Shown here: positions 9,020 through 18,006 of the stretch, one piece after another
Position numbering within the stretch: position 1 is the first letter of the stretch
How the letters are laid out: every line of letters begins with the position of its first letter
Position numbers and translations under genes: made by a program
Notes under the pieces: model-generated
Seen by the model: the letters and a program-made list of their open reading frames with translations, nothing else
The model's database searches: none
Told to the model about the DNA's origin: nothing
Assembly: GCF_900217795.1 (NCBI RefSeq)
Contig: NZ_OBMQ01000008.1
Location: 1 to 64,000, forward strand
DNA length: 64,000 nt
Origin: Ureibacillus xyleni
Lineage (GTDB): Bacteria > Bacillota > Bacilli > Bacillales_A > Planococcaceae
Reading direction: 5' to 3'

Positions 9020-10906
9020 ATGAGTCATTTAATCGTATCAAATTTAACCAAAACAGTTGGCGACAAAACGCTATTTAAAGATATTGAATTTACCATTTAT
9101 GAAGGGGAGCGTGCGGGATTAATCGGGATTAACGGTACCGGAAAATCTACGCTGTTATCGATTTTAGCTGGTAGTCAGGATGCAGATACCATTACCCTTG
9201 ACCGCCCGAATAAGTATCACATTGCGTATTTACCACAAGAGCCGCAATTCCAAGAAGGTGAGACCGTATTACAAGCCGTGTTCTCCGGTGATTCGCCCAT
9301 TTTACAATTAAACCGAAAATATGAAGATACCGTTACAAAACTTGCTCAAAATCCACAATCGGAAAACTTGCAAAACGAATTGTTCCGCTTGCAACAGCAA
9401 ATGGACAACGACAAAGCGTGGGATGTCAATGCATTGGCAAAACAAGCATTAACGAAACTTGGCATTGATATGTACGACCAAATTGTCACGAATTTATCAG
9501 GTGGCCAGCAAAAACGCGTAGCTTTAGCAAAAGTGCTCATTGAACCGGCTGACCTGTATCTACTCGACGAACCGACTAACCATTTAGATGTGCAATCAAC
9601 AGAGTGGCTTCAGGAAATGGTGTTGCGTTTAAAAGGCGCCGTTATTTTCATTACCCATGATCGTTACTTTTTAGATGAATTGTCAACGCATATTTATGAA
9701 CTGGCGGACCAAACATTGTATCGTCACACAGGAAACTATGCAGACTATTTAGAATCTCGCGCAATCCGTGAAGAAATGCATGCGGCTACACAGGCAAAAC
9801 TGCAAAACCGCTATCGTTCCGAGTTGAAGTGGATTCGTCGTGGAGCAAAAGCCCGGACAACAAAGCAAAAAGCGAGAATTGATCGTTTTGAAGAGCTAGA
9901 TTCAAAAATTGAACGCGGCTCAAATGATGCAAATTTAGAAATGAACCTTGCAACAACTCGACTTGGGAAAAAAGTGATTGAAGGTGAACATTTAGCCAAA
10001 GCTTTTGGTGAACGTACGATTGTTAGTGATTTCAACTTTTTACTTCAACAAGGCGACCGCATCGGCATTATTGGTGCAAACGGCTACGGGAAATCAACGT
10101 TACTGAATATGCTTGCTGGGGAACTTGAGCCTGATGCTGGGGAAGTGATCGTTGGGTCAACCGTAAAACGAGCGCATTTTAAACAAGTGTTGCCACCAAT
10201 GAATGAAAATGAACGTATGATTGAATATATTCGTGAAGCATCAAATGACATAACAGATGCAGAAGGGGTACGTTATTCTGCAGCGCAAATGCTAGAGCGT
10301 TTCTTATTCCCGTTACATACCCATGGAACACCGATTGGAAAGCTTTCTGGCGGGGAGCGTAAACGACTTCATTTATTGCGCCTTTTAATGGAGCAGCCGA
10401 ATGTCTTATTGTTGGACGAGCCGACAAACGATTTAGATATCGAAACTTTAGGGGTGTTGGAAGACTTTATTGAACATTTCCCAGGTGTAGTCATTACCAT
10501 TTCCCATGATCGTTTCTTCCTAGATCGTATTGCGAAAAAGCTATGGATTTTAGACGGCAAAGGCAATGTGGTAGAAAGTTTAGATATTTATAGTGACTAT
10601 TTAGTGAAACAATCTGCCCTTCAAAAAGAAGAAGCAAAAGAAGTGAAAGTGGAAAAACCAAAACCACAGAAACCAAAAAATGATAAGAAAAAGCTTTCCT
10701 TTAAAGAGCAAAAAGAATGGGAAACGATTTCGGATACTATTGCACAAGTGGAAGAAGAAATTACCACTACTGAAGAAGAAATCGCAACAGCAGGTAGTGA
10801 TTATACAAAACTTCAAAAGTTAACTGAAAAGCTAGATCAGTTAAATTCAGAATATGAACGATTAATTGAAAGATGGTCTTACTTAGACGAAATTGTGAAT
10901 GGATAA
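9020..10906 (+). CDS. uup: ABC-F family ATPase, Uup-like
   Basis: A soluble tandem ABC ATPase of 628 residues with no membrane domain, as in ABC-F proteins that act on ribosomes. First cassette: Walker A GINGTGKST (about 36-44), signature LSGGQQKRVALAK, Walker B LYLLDEPTNHLD. A charged linker follows, then the second cassette: GANGYGKST, LSGGERKRLHLLR, VLLLDEPTNDLD. The C-terminus is a Lys/Glu-rich coiled coil (about 540-628) typical of Uup, which binds branched DNA in E. coli. Only 12 bases separate it from cvfC, so both are probably cotranscribed. Confidence 0.92.
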   Translation: MSHLIVSNLTKTVGDKTLFKDIEFTIYEGERAGLIGINGTGKSTLLSILAGSQDADTITLDRPNKYHIAYLPQEPQFQEGETVLQAVFSGDSPILQLNRKYEDTVTKLAQNPQSENLQNELFRLQQQMDNDKAWDVNALAKQALTKLGIDMYDQIVTNLSGGQQKRVALAKVLIEPADLYLLDEPTNHLDVQSTEWLQEMVLRLKGAVIFITHDRYFLDELSTHIYELADQTLYRHTGNYADYLESRAIREEMHAATQAKLQNRYRSELKWIRRGAKARTTKQKARIDRFEELDSKIERGSNDANLEMNLATTRLGKKVIEGEHLAKAFGERTIVSDFNFLLQQGDRIGIIGANGYGKSTLLNMLAGELEPDAGEVIVGSTVKRAHFKQVLPPMNENERMIEYIREASNDITDAEGVRYSAAQMLERFLFPLHTHGTPIGKLSGGERKRLHLLRLLMEQPNVLLLDEPTNDLDIETLGVLEDFIEHFPGVVITISHDRFFLDRIAKKLWILDGKGNVVESLDIYSDYLVKQSALQKEEAKEVKVEKPKPQKPKNDKKKLSFKEQKEWETISDTIAQVEEEITTTEEEIATAGSDYTKLQKLTEKLDQLNSEYERLIERWSYLDEIVNG

Positions 10907-10918
10907 GGAGAGAATAGT

Positions 10919-12034
10919 ATGAAAATCGTAACAATCGAACCAACACCAAGTCCGAATTCCATGAAGGTGGTAGTCGACGAAGAACTAGCCTTTGGTAAAA
11001 GTTTTAACTATACAAAAGAGAATCTATCCGAAGCACCAGAGCAAATTCAAGCGATCTTAGCAATTGACGGTGTGAAAGGGGTTTATCGTGTTGCTGACTT
11101 TTTAGCCATTGAACGAAATGCGAAATTCAATTGGGAAACGATTTTATCGAGTGTTCGAGTGGCACTAGGGGAAGACGCAACTGAAACTTCGCATGAGGAG
11201 CAAGTTGTCGACCATTATGGTGAAGTGTTTGTCCATGTTCAAATGTTTCGAGGAATCCCACTCCAAATAAAAGTGTTTGATTCTTCTTCAGAACATCGCA
11301 TTTCAACGGGCGATCGTTTTGCCGAAGCGTTTAAATCGGTTCAAATTAGTAAATTCGACGACAACTATTTACTTGAACGTAAATGGGTTGACTTTGGTGT
11401 GCGTTATGGCGATAAAGAAGAAATTGCGCAAAATGTTTTGAGTGAGATACAAGCAACATATCCGGAAAATCGAGTGGCTGAAATTATTGAAGCGGCAAAT
11501 ACGAAAAATACAGTAACAGTTGACCGCGAAAAAGTGACTTTAGAGCAATTTGAAGCAGCTGTAGATTGGCAAAAACGATATCAATTGCTCGACCAAATGC
11601 CAGACCCAGAAGTTGAGGATCTGCCATTATTAGAAAAAGCGCTAGAAGATGAGCAAATGTCCATTCGCCGTTTAGCTACGGTTTACTTAGGTATGATTGA
11701 GGATGTGGCGGTAGTTCCGCACTTAAGCCGCGCATTGAAAGATAAAAGTGCCGCAGTAAGAAGAACAGCTGGCGATTGCATGAGTGATTTAGGCTTAGTG
11801 GAATTTGAACCAGCCATGATTGAAGCATTAAAGGACAAAAATAAACTTGTACGTTGGCGCGCGGCGATGTATTTATATGAAACTGGAACAGAAAACAGTT
11901 TACCAGCTTTACATGATGCCGAAAACGACCCGGAATTCGAAGTAAAACTCCAAGTCAAAATGGCCATTGCCCGCATTGAACAAGGAGAAGAAGCAAAAGG
12001 CTCCGTCTGGAAACAAATGACCGAACGACAATAG
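10919..12034 (+). CDS. cvfC: conserved virulence factor C-like protein (YpgR), Nfu-type domain plus HEAT repeats
   Basis: 371 residues. The N-terminal 90 residues (TIEPTPSPNSMKVVV ... AILAIDGVKGVYRVADFLAIER) match the Nfu N-terminal fold. The C-terminal third carries PBS/HEAT-like helical repeats (LLEKALEDEQMSIRRLATVYLGMI, LSRALKDKSAAVRRTAGDCMSDLG, EALKDKNKLVRWRAAMYLYE). Homologues are CvfC of Staphylococcus and YpgR of Bacillus; the molecular role is not established. No CxxC iron-sulfur motif is seen. GGAGAG precedes the ATG; likely an operon with uup. Confidence 0.85.
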   Translation: MKIVTIEPTPSPNSMKVVVDEELAFGKSFNYTKENLSEAPEQIQAILAIDGVKGVYRVADFLAIERNAKFNWETILSSVRVALGEDATETSHEEQVVDHYGEVFVHVQMFRGIPLQIKVFDSSSEHRISTGDRFAEAFKSVQISKFDDNYLLERKWVDFGVRYGDKEEIAQNVLSEIQATYPENRVAEIIEAANTKNTVTVDREKVTLEQFEAAVDWQKRYQLLDQMPDPEVEDLPLLEKALEDEQMSIRRLATVYLGMIEDVAVVPHLSRALKDKSAAVRRTAGDCMSDLGLVEFEPAMIEALKDKNKLVRWRAAMYLYETGTENSLPALHDAENDPEFEVKLQVKMAIARIEQGEEAKGSVWKQMTERQ

Positions 12035-12124
12035 GTACCCGGTACACACACGATTCTGACAATTTACAGCGGAATCATTGTTCACTTTGATGATTGTCTT
12101 TGATAATATAAAAGCAAGATAATT

Positions 12125-12160
12125 AAAACCCAAGCAAATCAAACTTTGCTTGGGTTTACT
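12125..12160. terminator. Bidirectional terminator between cvfC and the EamA gene
   Basis: AAACCCAAGCAAA and TTTGCTTGGGTTT form a 13-bp stem around a six-base loop. The stop codon of the minus-strand gene (12139) lies in the loop, so its last four codons are part of the hairpin. Confidence 0.85.
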
Positions 12161-13020
12161 TGTTTCCTCGGTTTCATAATGGTCATTACAATCCCACCAA
12201 ACACGAGTAAAATTCCTAAAGATTGGAACATGGTAGGTCTAAAATCTAAAATGATCGTATCTAGCAAAATTGCTACAACCGGATCGACAAACGTTAATAC
12301 GGAAATTACAATTGTCGGTAAGTTTCGGATACTATCAAAGAATAAATAATAAACAAAACCCGTATGAATAATGCCAGTGCCAATAATGAAAAGCCAATTC
12401 GTTGTAGTTAACCCTTCAAATACAGCAAAATCACAAAACGGCAACAACATCACGATACCGACCATTGTTTGCAAAAATGTTGTGGCATAAGGTGATAAAC
12501 TATGTAACGTCTTACTCGTAAACATGGTCAACGCGTAACAAACCGCTGAAAGTAATGCCCACACAAAACCGGAATCGATAAATTGATCTATTGATTGAAA
12601 GTTTTCGATCCCCACAATAAAAATACTACCCATAAAACAGATTGCAATCGCCAGTACGCCTCGAATTGTGAGACGTTCCTTTAAAAATAGAGTCCCTAAA
12701 ATAAGAACAAAAATAGGTGCTAAATTATAAATCGAGATACTTATCGAAATCGCCATCTCTTCAAAAGCTTTAAATAAAAACACCCAGTTTAATACGAGGA
12801 AAACTCCGCAAAGTAACGTTTGGTAAACTTCCTTTTTATTCCACGCTTCAGATTTGTGGCCACCTGTAAAGTACCACATCGCTCCTAAAAAGAGTGTGGC
12901 ACAAATGCATCGAACAAATACTAGTTCAAGGGCGGGGATACCTGTATTGATGGTGAAAAATCCAATCGAGCCGAAAATGGCCATGGAGACCGTTAGTTTA
13001 ATCATCGCTGAAACGTTCAT
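12139..13020 (-). CDS. EamA/DMT family transporter
   Basis: 293 residues with ten predicted membrane helices in two EamA repeats: the first ends near PIFVLILGTLFLKERLTIRGVLAIAICFMGSIFIV, the second near DPVVAILLDTIILDFRPTMFQSLGILLVFGGIVM. The drug/metabolite superfamily exports amino acids, metabolites or drugs; the substrate cannot be told. The family-A repeat array lies just upstream of the start. Single gene, convergent with cvfC. Confidence 0.88.
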   Translation of the reverse strand: MNVSAMIKLTVSMAIFGSIGFFTINTGIPALELVFVRCICATLFLGAMWYFTGGHKSEAWNKKEVYQTLLCGVFLVLNWVFLFKAFEEMAISISISIYNLAPIFVLILGTLFLKERLTIRGVLAIAICFMGSIFIVGIENFQSIDQFIDSGFVWALLSAVCYALTMFTSKTLHSLSPYATTFLQTMVGIVMLLPFCDFAVFEGLTTTNWLFIIGTGIIHTGFVYYLFFDSIRNLPTIVISVLTFVDPVVAILLDTIILDFRPTMFQSLGILLVFGGIVMTIMKPRKQVNPSKV

Positions 13021-13082
13021 TCTTGTACCTACCTTTTTCCTTACTTCTCTTAATATACCAAAATAATAGAAAATTTTTTGAA

Positions 13083-13177
13083 TTTATGTGCGGTTTTCCC
13101 GAATTTATGTGCGGTTTTCGGAGGTTTATGTGCGGTTTCCGTGAGTTTATGTGCGCTTTTCCCAAACTTATGTGCGC
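13083..13177. repeat. 21-bp phased array, family A, five units (inverted)
   Basis: TTTATGTGCG, the reverse complement of the core at 2480-2573, starts at 13083, 13104, 13125, 13146 and, with one change, 13167: exact 21-bp steps. It lies between the terminator of the next gene upstream and the start of the EamA gene. Confidence 0.9.
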
Positions 13178-13183
13178 TTTCAA

Positions 13184-13216
13184 CAAAAAAAGGCGACTCA
13201 ACTACTTGAGCCACCT
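13184..13216 (-). terminator. Terminator of the 13223-13624 gene
   Basis: On the minus strand AGGTGGCTCAA pairs with TTGAGTCGCCT and is followed by eight T. Confidence 0.85.
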
Positions 13217-13222
13217 AAAACC

Positions 13223-13624
13223 TTATTTGGAAACCACCATATTCAAAAACTGATCCCGATCTTCTTCAGATTGTTGAACACCGTCTAACAATAATGCCCC
13301 AACTTTATAGCCTTTTTGCTCATCTTCCACGACAAATTGTAAGTTCACATCGTTTACATTGCCATCAACCGGGCATGCACCTTTAAACTCTACAACATTA
13401 TGATTTTTCTGCGTTTTGAAGAACACCCATTTTCCTTCTTCGCAATAGTTTGAAAATGCGGCATCTAACGTTTGCTCGCCTGTGTCGTTTACAGAAGTTT
13501 CTTTTATATACGTTATGTATTCATTGTCTGTAATTTCCTTTTGTGGGCCGTAAAAATACCAAAAAAGAGCAATGATTATGATCGGAACAATCCATAAAAA
13601 AGTTCTTTTTGAAACATTCTGCAT
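13223..13624 (-). CDS. membrane-anchored hypothetical protein
   Basis: 133 residues with one N-terminal membrane segment (about 9-25) and an outer domain of about 105 residues that has exactly two cysteines (in NYCEEGKWVF and KGACPVDGN), so a disulfide is possible. I do not recognise a family. It has its own AGGGGG ribosome binding site and terminator, so it is a monocistronic gene. A role at the outer face of the membrane is inference from the topology. Confidence 0.75.
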   Translation of the reverse strand: MQNVSKRTFLWIVPIIIIALFWYFYGPQKEITDNEYITYIKETSVNDTGEQTLDAAFSNYCEEGKWVFFKTQKNHNVVEFKGACPVDGNVNDVNLQFVVEDEQKGYKVGALLLDGVQQSEEDRDQFLNMVVSK

Positions 13625-13821
13625 GATTCTTTCCCCCTAAACCTTTGTAAAAATATTATATCAATCATAATACTATTTTTCTATAAAATGTTGAATATTA
13701 CTGCAACAATACAAGTATCTCATTTATCATCAGAAAAATAGCAATATTAAAAAAGTGTTTGCTATTTTTACAAACGTTGCAATTCTCTATATACTTGATG
13801 ATGAAAAGGGGGGTTATTCAT

Positions 13822-15888
13822 TTGAAAAAAGCATTATTAATCGCCGAAAAACCATCTCTCATGCGTGATATCCAGAAAGTATACAAAACGATGAAATTGC
13901 CCTATGAAATTGATTTTGCCTCGTTTGTCGGGCATGTGGTGGAGTTGAAAGAACCACATGAATACAAATCGGAATGGAAAAAGTGGGATTTATCTTTACT
14001 TCCAATGATGCCGCAACGTTATGAATTCCGGGTGAAAAAGACGTCTTATAAAGTTTACAAAGAACTTGAGCAAATCGTTAAAACCAACCGTTATGACTTT
14101 ATTATCAATGCGTGTGATGCTGGGATGGAAGGGGAAAATATTTTTTATTCTTTCTATAAACGGGTGGGGTGCAAACTTCCTGTAAAACGATTTTGGACTT
14201 CGCAAACAACCGACCCAGCAATTCGCCAAGCCCTAACCCATTTAATAGACGAGCATGATCCATTAATTCGAAATTTACGAAATGCGGCCATGTATCGGGC
14301 AGTATTTGATTGGTTGATTGGGTTGAATTTAACAAGGGCGGCGACGATAAAAGGTGGGCGAATTATTAAAATTGGACGAGTGATGACACCAACTTTAGCG
14401 ATTGTCGTAAAAAGGGAATTAGAAATCCAAAATTTTATACCTCAAAACTATTTTCAAATAGAAATTGATTTAGGTGCATTCAAAGCGCTCTGGTTTGATC
14501 CGAAAACAAATGAAAATAAAATCACGACTAAAAAACATGCCGAAGAAATACAATCAACGCTAGCAAATACGGCAACCGTAATAGATTTAAAAACTGAAAG
14601 AAAAACGATGTATGCGCCGTCGCTCCATTCCTTGCTTGAACTACAAAAAGAAGCGAATAAATTTTACGGGTTCACTTCATCCGAAACGTTAAAAATAGCG
14701 CAAAGTTTATATGAAAAAAAGCTCATTACTTATCCTAGAACAGAGTCAAAACATTTACCGACCAATCTCGCAAACTCAATAGAAGGCCACATACAGGCTC
14801 TTTCAAGTTTGCCAGATTATAAAGAACTAGCTACGAATTTATTAAGTCAAAAACAACAAATCAATTCGATTAAACGTTCCAAAAAATATGTAGATGATAA
14901 AAAGTTAACAGATCACCACGCGATTACAGTGACAGATGTACCAATTGGCAGAAAAAAACTGTCAGCAAATGAACTGAAAATCTATCATTTAATTGCAAAA
15001 CGGCTTTTAGCAATTTTTATGCCACCTTACGTTATTGATAAAACAGCCGCAATCTTCCAATCGAACGAGCAATTCTTTAAAGCCAATGGAAATATTGTCA
15101 TTGATAAAGGCTATACCGTTCTTTATGATTATTTTAAAAAGAAACAAGAGCAGCCACTGCCATCATTAGGAGTAAACCAAACTTTGCCAATCGTTCAATC
15201 AAGCATATTATCGAAAATGACCGAACCACCTGCACGATATACCGATAGTACGCTGTTAGATGCAATGTTTCATGCCGGGCGTTTTGTAGAAAATCCGGAA
15301 CTGCAAAAAATATTAAAAGATGCTGAAGGAATTGGCACCTCGGCAACACGGGCAGAAATTATCGAAAAGCTTATTTCCGTTGGGATGATTTCCCGGGAAG
15401 GAAAGAGTTTTGTTGCGACACAGTTTGGGATTGATGTCATCATGAGTGTGAAGCAACATGATATTGTTTCACCAGTGCTGACGGCCGTTTGGAGTAAAAA
15501 GTTAAAAGATATTGTGGATGGTAATTTAACTTCTGGTCAGTTTTATCAAGAAATGTTGCAATATGTGCAAGAAACAACAGCGCGTTTTATTCAATTAGAC
15601 ATGAACGTTGCGGAAAAACAAGTCGTGACAGTAGGGAAATGTATCGAATGTGGACAGCCTGTTGTGGAAGGGTTTAAAGGGTATGCCTGTACGAACAAAG
15701 GGTGCAAATTCTTTATTAGTAAAACAATTATGAAGGGGAAAATTACTGCAAATGATGCTAGAAAACTAATTTTGGGTAAAGAAACGAGGGAAATCCGATT
15801 CACTTGGAAAAGCGGGAAAAAGGGGAAAGCTAAGTTAAAATTAGTTGGAGGAAAAATAGAGTTTGTGTTTTCAAATAACTCTAGTTAA
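13822..15888 (+). CDS. topB: type IA DNA topoisomerase (topoisomerase III)
   Basis: Breaks and rejoins single strands to relax negatively supercoiled DNA and decatenate. About 688 residues from the TTG at 13822, which AAAGGGGGG precedes by eight bases; upstream ATGs lack a site. Toprim: IAEKPS and, near residue 95, ACDAGMEGE, where most relatives have REGE. The active-site Tyr is in TYPRTES near residue 304, followed by DHHAITVTD. A C-terminal C4 zinc motif (CIECGQ ... CTNKGC, about 607-627) is present. The Arg-to-Met change beside the Toprim acidic residues is unusual. Possibly a second topB of mobile origin. Confidence 0.9.
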   Translation: MKKALLIAEKPSLMRDIQKVYKTMKLPYEIDFASFVGHVVELKEPHEYKSEWKKWDLSLLPMMPQRYEFRVKKTSYKVYKELEQIVKTNRYDFIINACDAGMEGENIFYSFYKRVGCKLPVKRFWTSQTTDPAIRQALTHLIDEHDPLIRNLRNAAMYRAVFDWLIGLNLTRAATIKGGRIIKIGRVMTPTLAIVVKRELEIQNFIPQNYFQIEIDLGAFKALWFDPKTNENKITTKKHAEEIQSTLANTATVIDLKTERKTMYAPSLHSLLELQKEANKFYGFTSSETLKIAQSLYEKKLITYPRTESKHLPTNLANSIEGHIQALSSLPDYKELATNLLSQKQQINSIKRSKKYVDDKKLTDHHAITVTDVPIGRKKLSANELKIYHLIAKRLLAIFMPPYVIDKTAAIFQSNEQFFKANGNIVIDKGYTVLYDYFKKKQEQPLPSLGVNQTLPIVQSSILSKMTEPPARYTDSTLLDAMFHAGRFVENPELQKILKDAEGIGTSATRAEIIEKLISVGMISREGKSFVATQFGIDVIMSVKQHDIVSPVLTAVWSKKLKDIVDGNLTSGQFYQEMLQYVQETTARFIQLDMNVAEKQVVTVGKCIECGQPVVEGFKGYACTNKGCKFFISKTIMKGKITANDARKLILGKETREIRFTWKSGKKGKAKLKLVGGKIEFVFSNNSS

Positions 15889-15964
15889 GGGTTTTTTGCC
15901 TTTCTATGTGACAAGTCGTGGCATATTACTAGACTATCAACATAGAAAGGAGGAGACTTTGCAG

Positions 15965-16210
15965 ATGGAGTTTATTCGAAATGATTGTGACCTTAACGTG
16001 AATTTAGCTGGTTTAACTGACAATCTGAATTTTAAGTTGCTCAAATTCCGTAAAATTCCTGTGAAAATGACGGCGACTAATGGATTTCAGTTGAAGGGAT
16101 TTACACACCATGTGGGAATCGATTTTGTAGACATTAAAAAAGAAAACGGGACGATTGTGAGAATCCTGAAAGATAAAATTGCTCATATCAAATGGATGAA
16201 AGATTGCTGA
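15965..16210 (+). CDS. small DUF2642/LSm-like spore-associated protein (tentative)
   Basis: 81 residues from the ATG at 15965, with AAAGGAGG 11 bases upstream; an in-frame TTG at 15959 is an alternative. The C-terminal half (VKMTATNGFQLKGFTHHVGIDFVDIKKENG ...) has the beta-rich pattern of small barrel proteins such as DUF2642 members found in spore coats, and resembles the C-terminal parts of the mnx-flanking proteins. It is the first gene of the manganese oxidation neighbourhood. The family call is tentative. Confidence 0.6.
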   Translation: MEFIRNDCDLNVNLAGLTDNLNFKLLKFRKIPVKMTATNGFQLKGFTHHVGIDFVDIKKENGTIVRILKDKIAHIKWMKDC

Positions 16211-16271
16211 CCTAGGAAAAGTTTGAAGCGTTGAATACGATAGAGAATAGTAAATAAGAAAGGGTTTTGTC

Positions 16272-17522
16272 ATGAAAATTCTAAAAATTACTATGTCTAT
16301 TTTATTCGCAACGCTTTTTTTTATTTGTAGCCACACCATTGTACATGGACACTCCTACGTTATTGAGGAATCGCCAACACCAAATAGTATGTTAGAATCA
16401 TCACCACCAGAAATTACGCTTACCTTTAATAGTAAAGTGAACAAAGATTTTTCTTTAACCCTCTCCAATGAACAACAAGAAGTGAAGTTTAATTCAAAAA
16501 AGATTAGCAGCGACCAAAAACAAATTTCCATCCAACTTCCTCCATTAGACGCAGGGGTATATACTGTCAAATATTATGTCATTTCCTCAAACGATGGCCA
16601 TCCAATTCAAGGCTCTTATCAGTTTCGAATAAACACGCCACCAGCTCCGGAAAATGAGGTTAATCCGGCACCAACCCAAAATGATTTTGCACCAGAAGTA
16701 AAACCAACTCCTCCAGAAAAAAATGCCTCTGAAATCGTGATTTATATTATGAAAGCCATCTACTATCTCGGACTCGTCACGTTAATCGGATGGATCATTT
16801 GGAATCGTTTCATTAAACATGACCATGTGAAGAGTAAATATTTGCAAATAGGCACCATTCTTCAAATGCTTCATTTCGTTGGATTTCTTTCGGTCATTTT
16901 AGTTCAGCAAAATATTTTCACATTAAATGGGCTATCGGTTGGATTCAATTCTCCTTTTGCTACAACCTTCAATTTTCTAACATATATCGCGTTGTTTATG
17001 TCACTTTTCGGATTTATCTTTCTATTCAGGAGAGTTTGGTTTGATATTGCATGGATAGTTGTCATCGTTTTAACGAAAAGCTTAACCGGCCATGCTTTTG
17101 AGTTTGAGCCAACCTATCTGTTAGTTATTTCAGATTCTATTCACTTAATCGCTGCTTCACTGTGGGCTTCAGGACTTGTCATCTTCGTCGTGTTTTGGAG
17201 AAAACAAAAATTATTCGCAAAACATTTCTTGCCACTCTTCTCTAAAGTAGCATTTTATAGTATCTGTATTTTAGCTGGTACAGGTATTTTTATTACCGTT
17301 ATGTATATCCCAATTTCGAATTTGTTCCTAACAACTTGGGGACTATTATTATTCACTAAAACTATTTTAGTAGTATTTGTCATCCTTACAGCTACGATTA
17401 TTCGTTCCAAAATGAAGAAAAATAAAGCGGATTTAGCAAGATGGGTAACAATCGATTTTCTGTTCATGGTGTTCATACTCATTATCGTCTCCATCTTCAC
17501 GTACGTAAATCCGCTGCCATAA
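16272..17522 (+). CDS. CopC-CopD fusion, copper import protein (YcnJ-like)
   Basis: 416 residues. A signal peptide (1-27, ending VHGHS) leads to a CopC domain beginning HSYVIEESPTPNSM; His at the mature N-terminus and in SSNDGHPIQGSYQF are the usual Cu(II) ligands. A Pro-rich linker (about 125-155) joins it to a CopD domain of about eight membrane helices. B. subtilis YcnJ has the same layout and imports copper. Next to a multicopper oxidase cluster, it probably supplies copper to it (inference). No YcnI or YcnK partner is nearby. Confidence 0.88.
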   Translation: MKILKITMSILFATLFFICSHTIVHGHSYVIEESPTPNSMLESSPPEITLTFNSKVNKDFSLTLSNEQQEVKFNSKKISSDQKQISIQLPPLDAGVYTVKYYVISSNDGHPIQGSYQFRINTPPAPENEVNPAPTQNDFAPEVKPTPPEKNASEIVIYIMKAIYYLGLVTLIGWIIWNRFIKHDHVKSKYLQIGTILQMLHFVGFLSVILVQQNIFTLNGLSVGFNSPFATTFNFLTYIALFMSLFGFIFLFRRVWFDIAWIVVIVLTKSLTGHAFEFEPTYLLVISDSIHLIAASLWASGLVIFVVFWRKQKLFAKHFLPLFSKVAFYSICILAGTGIFITVMYIPISNLFLTTWGLLLFTKTILVVFVILTATIIRSKMKKNKADLARWVTIDFLFMVFILIIVSIFTYVNPLP

Positions 17523-17524
17523 CT

Positions 17525-17932
17525 TCACGACCGAACCGAAAAGCATAGTAAACTAAAGGACGCATAAACCAAAATCGTACAAAACGTAATAAGGGGTAAA
17601 TCTGCAATCACGCCAATCATTGGTCCCATAATCCCGGCCATTAACCCACTCGAAACCCCGGATAATAGCGTTTGATAATCTACAAGCGCACCAAAAACAG
17701 CTCCAATAATTAACGCAATCACCGTAGTAACAATTGTGATAACTGTATAATGTGCCGGAAACGCATAGCCAAGTAATGTACCAACCGCAATCCCCATCAC
17801 ACCACTACTCGTCATCGCAATATTCATGCCAAGATGGTAACTAATCAAATATTTCACCTTATATAAAAATGAATAGGATACCGTACAAACTAAAAAATAG
17901 CTGATTAAGATGACGATCATTAATAGATTCAT
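17525..17932 (-). CDS. small multi-pass membrane protein
   Basis: 135 residues with four hydrophobic segments and glycine-rich helices (GVMGIAVGTLLGYAF, GAVFGALVDYQTLLSGVSSGLMAGIMGPMIGVIADLPL). I do not recognise it for certain. It is convergent with the CopC-CopD gene (two bases between stops) and divergent from the mnxD-like gene, so its place suggests a link to metal handling or the spore manganese locus. GAGGTG precedes the ATG. Confidence 0.75.
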   Translation of the reverse strand: MNLLMIVILISYFLVCTVSYSFLYKVKYLISYHLGMNIAMTSSGVMGIAVGTLLGYAFPAHYTVITIVTTVIALIIGAVFGALVDYQTLLSGVSSGLMAGIMGPMIGVIADLPLITFCTILVYASFSLLCFSVRS

Positions 17933-18006
17933 ATTTTCAACACCTCGTTACAGTGTATGTTTTACCTTGTATGACGGGTTACATTTTCAAAAAGGAAGGA
18001 TGCAAA

